In this document: positions 1 to 5,955 of the stretch, in pieces
Position numbering within the stretch: the first letter of the stretch is position 1
Layout: each line of letters opens with the position of its first letter
Origin: CAZBQG01 sp964493945
GTDB taxonomy: Bacteria; Pseudomonadota; Alphaproteobacteria; Rhodospirillales; UBA2165
Direction of reading: 5' to 3'
NCBI GenBank assembly: GCA_964493945.1
Contig: CAZBQG010000161.1
Location: 1 to 9,996, forward strand
Length of the DNA stretch: 9,996 nucleotides
Translations under genes and position numbers: made by a program
The notes under the pieces: model-generated
What the model saw: only the letters and a program-made list of their open reading frames with translations
The model's database searches: none
What the model was told of the DNA's origin: nothing

Positions 1-138
1 CTCAGCGATCCATTTCTTGGAAAATTCGAACCCCTCGAAGACGGGAGCCCAATAATCCTCCTTGGTCTTGCCAAGATCGATGGCGGCGCCGATGGCGGGG
101 ATGTGTGAGGTGGTCAGCCCGGCGGTAATCCTGGCCAT
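1..138 (-). CDS. ligB: Protocatechuate 4,5-dioxygenase beta subunit (LigB), N-terminal 46 residues only
   Basis: This is the catalytic subunit of the LigAB extradiol dioxygenase. It opens the protocatechuate ring between carbons 4 and 5 to give 4-carboxy-2-hydroxymuconate semialdehyde, in the cytoplasm. Only the start is present; the gene runs off the left edge. The protein begins MARITAGLTTSHIPAIG and continues with a DYWAPVF stretch, both characteristic of LigB N-termini. His12 matches the first of the three Fe(II) ligands known in the family; the other two (a second His and a Glu) lie outside the window. The start is fixed by a TAATG junction, in which the ligA stop shares one base with the ligB ATG. 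A Shine-Dalgarno-like GGGAGAAG lies at 153-146, 7 bases upstream. The two subunits are therefore very probably translationally coupled. Identification is by recognition of the sequence and by adjacency to ligA. Confidence 0.93.
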   Translation of the reverse strand, partial: MARITAGLTTSHIPAIGAAIDLGKTKEDYWAPVFEGFEFSKKWIAE

Positions 139-527
139 TATTTTTCTTCTCCCACATAGCGGTTACCTTCTATGGAACGCCCCCCATCGAGCATCATCTG
201 GGCGTATTCTTCCTGCGTCATTCCGGTCATAGAGCCCGCCGCATATTGGAAGCTCTTGCCATCACTGGAGAATAATTTAGACAAGAAATAGACATTTCCA
301 CCAAGGGAAATCATCCGGTTGTAATCCCGGTCAAGGACGCCCTGTTTCTGATCCTCGGTCATTCTCCATTCATCCAGATAGGCCTGTTCATCGGCAAAAA
401 ACCGGTCCCGGTTTTCGGGCTTCATCAGGGACATGCAGAACTGATTGAGGTGATAGCCCTTGCGCGACATGTCAGCATCGAAAATGACCGTGCCGGGGAT
501 GTCGGTGTAGGGTTTCTCTAAGGCCAT
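138..527 (-). CDS. ligA: Protocatechuate 4,5-dioxygenase alpha subunit (LigA)
   Basis: This is the small subunit of the LigAB protocatechuate 4,5-dioxygenase. It packs over and helps close the active site carried by LigB. The 129-residue protein contains a block strongly conserved in the family: RKGYHLNQFCMSLM at about residues 22-35, YLDEW at about 50-54, GGNVYFLSKLFSSDGKSFQ at about 76-94, and GSMTGMTQEEYAQMM followed by DGGRS near the C-terminus. It is slightly shorter than SYK-6 LigA (about 139 residues), and the difference is at the N-terminus. The start is the first ATG in frame, with only a weak purine-rich AGAGAA stretch upstream. It overlaps ligB by one base, so the pair forms a two-gene unit that may continue beyond the window with further meta-cleavage genes. 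The upstream FAH-family gene lies on the same strand but is separated by 248 bp. Confidence 0.95.
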   Translation of the reverse strand: MALEKPYTDIPGTVIFDADMSRKGYHLNQFCMSLMKPENRDRFFADEQAYLDEWRMTEDQKQGVLDRDYNRMISLGGNVYFLSKLFSSDGKSFQYAAGSMTGMTQEEYAQMMLDGGRSIEGNRYVGEEK

Positions 528-585
528 GGGATTTCTCTGATTGTTCGGGGGGTTGGTCAGGCAAAAGCTTAAAAAATTAATGTAA

Positions 586-603
586 TGGCCAATTTCCCGG
601 CCA
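586..603. repeat. Short inverted repeat in the ligA leader
   Basis: TGGCC (586-590) and GGCCA (599-603) are perfect 5-base inverted arms around an 8-base AT-rich spacer, 59-76 bases upstream of the ligA start. If transcription begins further upstream (see the 673-701 entry), this would fold as a hairpin in the 5' leader. Otherwise it could be an operator for an aromatic-acid-responsive regulator. Five-base arms are short enough to arise by chance in a GC-rich genome. Confidence 0.25.
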
Positions 604-672
604 GGGGAGGGTTAGACTATAGATGAGGTTTGGTTTTATTTTTTCCAGTTGGAATTTAAGGAGGTAATTTAT

Positions 673-701
673 TTTTTATTGCGGTTAAGAAATGATTGCA
701 A
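673..701 (-). promoter_or_regulatory. Candidate sigma70-type promoter for ligAB
   Basis: Read on the minus strand, TTGCAA (701-696) is followed after exactly 17 bases by TAAAAA (678-673); each hexamer matches 4 of 6 consensus positions. It sits in the AT-rich 528-775 gap, a sharp contrast with the surrounding genes, and would give a leader of roughly 135-140 bases before ligA. A second possible -10, TATAGT (621-616, 5 of 6), is nearer the gene but has no good -35. The rest of this gap holds no gene I can support. A regulator binding site is likely somewhere in it, but I cannot define one. Confidence 0.25.
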
Positions 702-775
702 ACGAAATACGCCTCCCCCCATTTGGCCGGTCCACCGGCGGAGCCGGAGGATTAGAGAATTGAGCCTCGAAATGC

Positions 776-1543
776 CTATTCGAACTTATTGCTCAGCCGA
801 CCGATGGGATCGATGATGATGTCGATGACCGCGCCCGGCTTCATGGGCAGGGCGCCGGGGCCGGTGCCACAGGAAATAATGTCGCCGGAGACCAGGGTCA
901 TGTCCATGGAAATCAGGCTGACGATCTCCAGGGGTGAAAAGAACATGTGGCTGACCTCGTAATTCTGCCGTTCCCGGCCATTCAACTCGGCCCGGATGGT
1001 CAGCCCGGCGGGATCGATGTCGGTCTGGATGACCGGGCCGAAGACGCCAAAGCCATCAAACCCCTTGGCCCTGGCCCATTGGGGAAAGCTTGGATCGGCA
1101 TCAATCAGGGACAAGGCCGTCACATCATTGACGCAGGTATAGCCAAACACATGATCCGCCGCCCCTTCGAGCGTAACATTGGCGCAGTCCTTGCCGATAA
1201 CCACGCCGAGTTCGGCTTCATAGATCACACGGCCATCATAACTTTCCGGCTTTTTAATGCTATGGCCCGTGGCCAGATGGGTGTTGGGGCCTTTGAGGAA
1301 ATAAAGGGGATGTTCGGGCTTGGAGAGGTTCTGTTTTTCCGCCAAAGTTTGAGAATTATTCCATAATGCGACGATTTTGGTTGGATCACAGGGGGTCAAA
1401 ACCTCCACATCGGCAAGCTGCAAGGTATCGCCGGTGGCAACCGGTGCGTCAAACAGATTTCCCGACTGAAACGAAATCACCTCGCCATCAAGAGTTCCCA
1501 AACCGACCGATCCCTCATGGGAAAACCGTAACCATTGGGCCAT
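776..1543 (-). CDS. Fumarylacetoacetate hydrolase (FAH)-superfamily protein
   Basis: This is a cytoplasmic enzyme of the FAH superfamily, whose members hydrolyse C-C bonds in acylpyruvates, hydrate or isomerise 2-oxo-dienoates, or decarboxylate oxaloacetate. The product is 255 residues, the usual size for a single-domain member. The metal-site pattern is visible: YEAELGVVIGKD supplies Glu109 and Glu111, and GYTCVNDVTA supplies Asp140. ARAKGFDGFGVFGP (157-170) and the SGDIISCGTGPG loop (219-230) are also typical. The lid region usually reads NYxxHxxE, with the His-Glu catalytic dyad; here it is WNNSQTLAE (61-69), so the Glu is kept and the His is missing by my alignment. I chose the ATG at 1543 because GGAG lies 7 bases upstream and the protein then begins MAQWLRFSHEG like its relatives; an in-frame ATG 33 bases earlier is possible. 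It lies upstream of and codirectional with ligAB, so a role in processing a ring-fission product is likely, but the substrate cannot be read from sequence. Confidence 0.88.
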   Translation of the reverse strand: MAQWLRFSHEGSVGLGTLDGEVISFQSGNLFDAPVATGDTLQLADVEVLTPCDPTKIVALWNNSQTLAEKQNLSKPEHPLYFLKGPNTHLATGHSIKKPESYDGRVIYEAELGVVIGKDCANVTLEGAADHVFGYTCVNDVTALSLIDADPSFPQWARAKGFDGFGVFGPVIQTDIDPAGLTIRAELNGRERQNYEVSHMFFSPLEIVSLISMDMTLVSGDIISCGTGPGALPMKPGAVIDIIIDPIGRLSNKFE

Positions 1544-1569
1544 CTTCCATCTCCGCAATTTTCCGCCAT

Positions 1570-1595
1570 ACCCCAAGGGGTGGAAATATCCCCTT
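1570..1595. repeat. Interlocked C4/G4 inverted repeats near the FAH promoter
   Basis: ACCCC-AA-GGGGT (1570-1581) is a perfect 5-base inverted repeat. Its right arm is also the left arm of AAGGGG (1575-1580)-N9-CCCCTT (1590-1595), a perfect 6-base inverted repeat. The second repeat covers the weak -10 candidate of the FAH gene, so a bound regulator there would block it. A further CCCC follows at 1600-1603. A role as an operator is inference from position and symmetry. Confidence 0.3.
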
Positions 1596-1669
1596 TGCGC
1601 CCCTGCTTCAAGCCGAAGCTATTCCTAAGCGCGCTTGATTTGGCTACACTCACCACTCACCCTGGGATC

Positions 1670-1682
1670 ATATTTGAAATAT
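1670..1682. repeat. Perfect 13-base palindrome just upstream of the molybdoenzyme start
   Basis: ATATTT-G-AAATAT is a perfect 6+1+6 palindrome that ends 6 bases before the ATG at 1689, exactly where a Shine-Dalgarno sequence would be expected. It is AT-only in its arms within GC-rich surroundings. It could be a repressor operator of the dimeric helix-turn-helix kind, or an unstructured AT-rich ribosome-loading region. The sequence alone cannot separate these. Confidence 0.4.
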
Positions 1683-1688
1683 TGTGTC

Positions 1689-3854
1689 ATGAATCAAACC
1701 ACCCAGCGCCAAAATTCATCCCCCTCTGAGAATGTAGAGGTCCTGAAAAGCGTCTGCCGCAGTTGTCACGGTGGTTGCGGCGTCCTTTTGCATGTCGCCG
1801 ACGACGCCCTGGTCAAAGTGGAGGGCGATCCGGAAAGCCCGCTCAGCCGTGGGCGTCTTTGCCCCATCGGCAATGCGACGCAGGAACTGGTCTATCATCC
1901 CGACCGGCTCAAATATCCTATGCGGCGCAATGGCGAGCGAGGATCGGGCCAGTGGGAGCGCATGTCGTGGGACGATGCGCTGGGTGAAATCGCTGAAAAG
2001 CTGACCGCCATCAAGCGCAATTACGGCGCGGAATCGGTGCATCTGGGGACGGGTACGGGGCGCCATCATATCCGTTGGGTGTCACGCTTCGCCTTTTCCT
2101 TCGGCAGCCCCAATTGGAGCGAGCCCGGCTTCGCCCAATGTTTCCATCCAAGGGTCAATACCTGCACCCTGACCATGGGCGATCTGCCGGTGAGCGATTA
2201 TCTGGACAGCGCCAAGGCCGAATGCATCTGTTTTTGGGGCCACCAGCCACTTAATTCCGGCCCCGACGGGGAGACCCGCTTCAATGCCCGCGATGGGCTC
2301 CGTCACAACCCCCAAACCATCGTGGTCGATCCACGGGAAACCTTTTTGGCCAAGAAAGCCGATATCTGGCTCCAATTGCGCCCCGGCACGGACGACGCCC
2401 TGGCCCTGGCCATGATCCATGTGATCATAGAAGAAGGGCTTGAAGATAAGGAATTCGTCCAGGTTTATACCCATGGCTATGATCAATTGACCGAACGGGT
2501 GCGTGACATGACGCCCGAATGGGCCGAGGAAATCACCTGGGTGCCGGCCGAAAGAATCCGCGCCGCCGCCCGCATGTTCGCCAAGGCCAAGCCCGGCCTG
2601 ATGGAATGGGGCGTGGCCATCGAACAAACCCCCAACTGCATTCAGACCGTGCGCGCCGTTTCCATCATTCCGTCCATCACCGGAAACATTGATGTGCCGG
2701 GCGGCTGGGTGTTCGGCATGCATGGGCTTGGACCTGTGCCCAGCAATCTGAACAATCTGTCGGACGAACAAAACGCCAAACGGCTGGGCTTCGATCATTT
2801 CAAGGTGCTCTGCGCCGAAGGGGCGCCCATGCCGGCAGCCCATATCCCAACCGTGCTGAAGGCCATGCGCACGGGCGAACCCTATCCCATCAAGGCTTTT
2901 CTCATATTTGGCAACAACACGCTGACCACCTATGGCAACTCCAAGCTGGTCTATGAATCCATGATGAATGTGGATTTTATCGTCAATACGGATTTGTTCA
3001 TGACGCCGACGGCGGAACTGGCCGATATCGTTTTGCCCGCCGCCTCCTGGCCCGAAATCAACGAAGTGGCCGGGCTGCCGACCATCGCCGGCAATGTGGT
3101 CTTGGCCAACCAACAAGCGGTGCGCACCCATGAATGCCGCTCGGACGAGGAAATTTTCTCTGGGCTCGCCCAGCGTCTTAAACTCAATGTGGGAACGGAG
3201 ACGCCTGAAGAAGTCTTTGAAAGCCAAATGGCCGCCGGCGGAACCGGCATCAGTTTCGAGGAGCTTAAAAAAATCGGCTTCCATCAAGTGCCCATGAAAT
3301 ACCACAAATACGAAGAGGCGGGTTTCAAGACGCCGACGGGCAAGCTGGAACTCTATTCAACCCGCATGGAAGAAATGGGCTATGACCCCCTGCCCTTTTT
3401 CGCCGAGCCGCCGGAAAGCCCGGTATCCAAGCCGGAACTTGCCAAGGAATTTCCGTTGATCCTGACCACCGGGGCCAGAATCCCGTTTTTCTTCAATTCC
3501 GAACACCGCCAGTTGGAGACCACCCGCAAGGGCGCGCGCCAGCCCCACGCCGAAATCCATCCGCAAACCGCCGCCGAGCTGGGCATTGAAGACGGCCAAT
3601 GGATGTGGATCGAAAACAGCCGGGGAAAAATCCGCCAGATCGCCAGAGTAACCGAAGGGATCGACCCAAGGGTCATCCATACGGAATTCGGCTGGTGGTT
3701 CCCAGAAGACCCGGCGCCGGAATATGGCGTCTGGAAATCAAACACCAATGTGCTGACCAGCGTCGAGCCGCCCTTTGACCCATCCATGGGCACCTATCAA
3801 TTGCGCGCCTTGCTCTGCAAAGTGTCTCCGGTGAGCGACGCGGAACTCACCTGA
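1689..3854 (+). CDS. Cytoplasmic molybdopterin (bis-MGD) oxidoreductase with N-terminal [4Fe-4S] motif
   Basis: This is a DMSO-reductase-superfamily (BisC/formate dehydrogenase-like) catalytic subunit of 721 residues. Cys23, Cys26, Cys30 and Cys58 form CX2CX3CX27C, the usual N-terminal [4Fe-4S] ligand set. RMSWDDALGEIAEKL (91-105) is the standard family motif. CFHPRV (151-156) aligns by eye with the (Se)Cys-His motif of formate dehydrogenases, making Cys151 the candidate Mo ligand. RPGTDDALALAMIHVIIEEG (231-250), GNNTLTTYGN (408-417) and TELADIVLP-like TAELADIVLP (441-450) continue the cofactor domain. ILTTGARIPFFFNSEHRQ (591-608), PHAEIHPQTAAELGI (619-633) and the TYQLRALLCKVSP end (702-714) form the C-terminal MGD-binding domain. 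There is no twin-arginine signal, so it is cytoplasmic. The ATG at 1689 is preferred over an upstream TTG at 1635, although neither has a clear Shine-Dalgarno. No electron-transfer subunit is adjacent, so it may be a hydratase, transhydroxylase or hydroxylase rather than a dehydrogenase; its substrate is unknown. It is the first gene of a five-gene operon. Confidence 0.92.
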   Translation: MNQTTQRQNSSPSENVEVLKSVCRSCHGGCGVLLHVADDALVKVEGDPESPLSRGRLCPIGNATQELVYHPDRLKYPMRRNGERGSGQWERMSWDDALGEIAEKLTAIKRNYGAESVHLGTGTGRHHIRWVSRFAFSFGSPNWSEPGFAQCFHPRVNTCTLTMGDLPVSDYLDSAKAECICFWGHQPLNSGPDGETRFNARDGLRHNPQTIVVDPRETFLAKKADIWLQLRPGTDDALALAMIHVIIEEGLEDKEFVQVYTHGYDQLTERVRDMTPEWAEEITWVPAERIRAAARMFAKAKPGLMEWGVAIEQTPNCIQTVRAVSIIPSITGNIDVPGGWVFGMHGLGPVPSNLNNLSDEQNAKRLGFDHFKVLCAEGAPMPAAHIPTVLKAMRTGEPYPIKAFLIFGNNTLTTYGNSKLVYESMMNVDFIVNTDLFMTPTAELADIVLPAASWPEINEVAGLPTIAGNVVLANQQAVRTHECRSDEEIFSGLAQRLKLNVGTETPEEVFESQMAAGGTGISFEELKKIGFHQVPMKYHKYEEAGFKTPTGKLELYSTRMEEMGYDPLPFFAEPPESPVSKPELAKEFPLILTTGARIPFFFNSEHRQLETTRKGARQPHAEIHPQTAAELGIEDGQWMWIENSRGKIRQIARVTEGIDPRVIHTEFGWWFPEDPAPEYGVWKSNTNVLTSVEPPFDPSMGTYQLRALLCKVSPVSDAELT

Positions 3855-3879
3855 GCAAATTAAACGGGGAGCAGGGATA

Positions 3880-5955
3880 GTGGATCGAGTGGCGGTGGAT
3901 ATTGGCGGGACTTTCACCGATCTGGTAGGGTTCCGCGAAGGCGAGATCATAACGGCCAAGACCTCCACCACGCCCGATGATCCGACCCGGGGTGTGACGG
4001 AGGCCATGGATCTGGTGGAGGCGGACCATAAGGCCCTGGCCGAATTCGTCCACGGCACGACCATATCCATCAACACCGTCCTGGAACGGAAGGGTGCCGT
4101 GACGGCCCTTTTGACCACAAAGGGGTTCCGCGATGTCTATGCCATCGGGCGGGGCAACCGGCCGCAAGCCTTCAATTTGAATTTCCGCCGTCCACAGCCC
4201 CTGATCGGGCGTGATCTATCTTTTGAAGTGGATGAACGGATGGATGCCAGGGGCAATGTGCTGACGCCCCTGGATGATGCCGGGCTGGAAGAGGTGGCCC
4301 GTGAATTGGATCAACTGGGCGTGGAGGCCGTTGCGGTCTGCTTCCTCCACGCCTATGCCAATCCCGGTCACGAAAGGCGGACGGGCGAAGTGCTACGCGC
4401 CGCCTGCCCCAATCTGTTCGTCACCTTGTCCCATGAAATTCTCCGCGAATACCGGGAATATGAACGGACCTCAACGACGGCGCTCAACGCCTATGTTGGC
4501 CCCCGGGTCAGGGCCTATCTGGACCGGCTGGAAGGTTACCTGGAAGGCACTGGTTTTGGCGGCGGCGCCCAGATTATGAAATCCAACGGTGGCACCATGT
4601 CCCTGACCCAGGCCCGGAACGAGCCCGTTTCCATGATGGAATCGGGGCCCGTGGCGGGCATGATCGGCGCCGCCCAACTGGCCCGCATCATGGGCATCGG
4701 CAAGTGCATCGGCTTTGATATGGGCGGTACCACTGCCAAGTCCAGCCTGATCACAGATGCGGAATTGGAAATCCGGGACGGCTATTTCATCGGCGGCTAT
4801 GCTTCGGGCCAGCCCATGCAATTGCCCGTCGCCGATATCGTCGAGGTGGGGGCCGGCGGCGGTTCCATCGCCTGGTGCGACGATCTGGGTGCCATGCATG
4901 TGGGGCCGAAAAGCGCCGGCGCCGATCCCGGCCCTGCCTGCTACGGGCTGGGCGGTACGGACCCCGTGGTAACCGATGCGGATTTATATTTAGGGCGCCT
5001 CAATAGTGGGCGTTTTCTTTCGGGCGCCATGGGGTTGGACACTTCTCTTGCGGAAGCCGCCATTAACGAAAGGATCGCCGGGCCCTTAGGCTTGGGCGCG
5101 ACCGAGGCAGCGCTGGGCATCGCCAAGATCGCCGATGCGGCCATGTCCCTTGCCGTGCGTTCAGTCTCGGTCGAGCGGGGCTGCGATCCCCGTGAATGCA
5201 CTTTGTTGGCTTTTGGCGGTGCCGGGCCGGTTCATGCCCTGTCCCTGGCCCGCGAAATTTTCATCCCCCAGGTGGTGGTGCCCAAGACGCCGGGTAATTT
5301 TTCGGCCTTGGGCATGTTGCTCGCATCCTGGCGCCAGGATCTGGTACGCACCCTGGTGGGCGGACTTGATGATCTGGATAAGGGTGCTGCGGAGACGGCC
5401 TTTGCCGAGCTTAATCAGGCGGGCTGGGATTTGCTGGAAGCCGAGCACATGCTGGACAGCGGCGCGGTCTTTTCGTTTGCCGCCGATCTTCGCTATATGG
5501 GCCAGGAACACACCATCGCCGTGCCGGTCACGGATGCGGGTGATTTCAGTCCCGAAGGGGCAACCGGGCTGAGCCGGGATTTTGCCGGGTTACACGAAAA
5601 GCGCTATGGCCATGCGTCCAGCACGGAGCCCATCCAGGTGGTCAATCTGCGCCTGACCGTAATGGCACCCCGCGAAGGCGCATTGATAAGCGAATGGCTG
5701 GCTGCCCCCCATCAGCCGGAGGCCGTCGAACCCGACCAGGAACGACTGGTGACTTTCGATGCGGCCGGTAGCGCCATCCCCACCCGCATCCTGTGGCGCC
5801 CGGGCCTGCCCGCCGGCACCGAAGTCCAGGGCCCGGCCATCATCGAAGAACCCCATTCCACCATTGTCGTCTTCCCCGGCGACGTGGCCCGGGTTACGGA
5901 ACACGGACATATCCTGATTAACGTGGATTTGGGAGAGGCAGGAGGCGGAGCATGA
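3880..5955 (+). CDS. hyuA: Hydantoinase/oxoprolinase family protein, HyuA-type (ATP-dependent) subunit
   Basis: This is the ATP-using subunit of an enzyme family that includes N-methylhydantoinase, 5-oxoprolinase, caprolactam hydrolase, and acetone and acetophenone carboxylases. They phosphorylate a carbonyl or enol oxygen and then open a lactam/imide ring or carboxylate a ketone. Its 691 residues are the normal length. The N-terminal hydantoinase domain starts with the phosphate loop DIGGTFTD (7-14) and contains HGTTISINTVLERKG (58-72). The second ASKHA-fold half shows GFDMGGTTAK (278-287), VGAGGGSIAW (323-332), a KSAGADPGPACYG stretch, and FGGAGPVHAL. The start is a GTG, supported by GGGGAG at 3866-3871, 8 bases upstream, and by the motif beginning almost at once. 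It lies 25 bp after the molybdoenzyme gene and overlaps hyuB by 4 bases (ATGA), which implies coupled synthesis of a HyuAB complex. The symbol is a family label; the true substrate is not determined. Confidence 0.94.
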   Translation: MDRVAVDIGGTFTDLVGFREGEIITAKTSTTPDDPTRGVTEAMDLVEADHKALAEFVHGTTISINTVLERKGAVTALLTTKGFRDVYAIGRGNRPQAFNLNFRRPQPLIGRDLSFEVDERMDARGNVLTPLDDAGLEEVARELDQLGVEAVAVCFLHAYANPGHERRTGEVLRAACPNLFVTLSHEILREYREYERTSTTALNAYVGPRVRAYLDRLEGYLEGTGFGGGAQIMKSNGGTMSLTQARNEPVSMMESGPVAGMIGAAQLARIMGIGKCIGFDMGGTTAKSSLITDAELEIRDGYFIGGYASGQPMQLPVADIVEVGAGGGSIAWCDDLGAMHVGPKSAGADPGPACYGLGGTDPVVTDADLYLGRLNSGRFLSGAMGLDTSLAEAAINERIAGPLGLGATEAALGIAKIADAAMSLAVRSVSVERGCDPRECTLLAFGGAGPVHALSLAREIFIPQVVVPKTPGNFSALGMLLASWRQDLVRTLVGGLDDLDKGAAETAFAELNQAGWDLLEAEHMLDSGAVFSFAADLRYMGQEHTIAVPVTDAGDFSPEGATGLSRDFAGLHEKRYGHASSTEPIQVVNLRLTVMAPREGALISEWLAAPHQPEAVEPDQERLVTFDAAGSAIPTRILWRPGLPAGTEVQGPAIIEEPHSTIVVFPGDVARVTEHGHILINVDLGEAGGGA

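Larger units (their letters stand above)
1544..1688. promoter_or_regulatory. Divergent intergenic control region between the FAH gene and the molybdoenzyme operon
   Basis: These 145 bases separate two genes transcribed away from each other, so both promoters must lie here or inside the coding ends. On the plus strand TACACT (1645-1650) is a possible -10, with a weak TTCCTA (1622-1627) 17 bases upstream. On the minus strand TTGAAG (1611-1606) is a possible -35, with TATTTC (1588-1583) 17 bases on. None is strong. The region also carries inverted repeats at 1570-1595 and 1670-1682, listed separately, which are plausible regulator sites. I see no small gene here. Confidence 0.4.

Noticed and set aside
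727..747. Overlapping GC-rich inverted repeats (CCGGTCCACCGG and CCGGC-GGA-GCCGG) downstream of the FAH gene, considered as a terminator
   Set aside because: Neither is followed by a T-run on either strand; the stems are 5 bp and one has a loop too small to form.
658..763. Perfect AAGGAGGT (658-665) on the plus strand followed by a 23-codon frame (692-763)
   Set aside because: The spacing from the ribosome-binding-like sequence to the ATG is about 26 bases, too long, and the peptide has no recognisable feature. It probably arose by chance in the AT-rich ligA leader.
1635..1688. TTG at 1635 as an 18-codon upstream start for the molybdoenzyme
   Set aside because: There is no ribosome-binding site, it is a rare start codon, and the extension adds residues without family similarity; the ATG at 1689 is preferred. 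The hydrophobic start of the extension is not a Tat signal because it lacks the RR motif.
2082..3305. Long open frame on the minus strand opposite the molybdoenzyme gene
   Set aside because: It lies wholly inside a gene with clear family motifs, and its His/Gly-rich translation shows no recognisable domain. Such antisense frames are expected in GC-rich genes. The same applies to the minus-strand frame at 6765-7739 opposite hyuB and the plus-strand frame at 947-1366 opposite the FAH gene.
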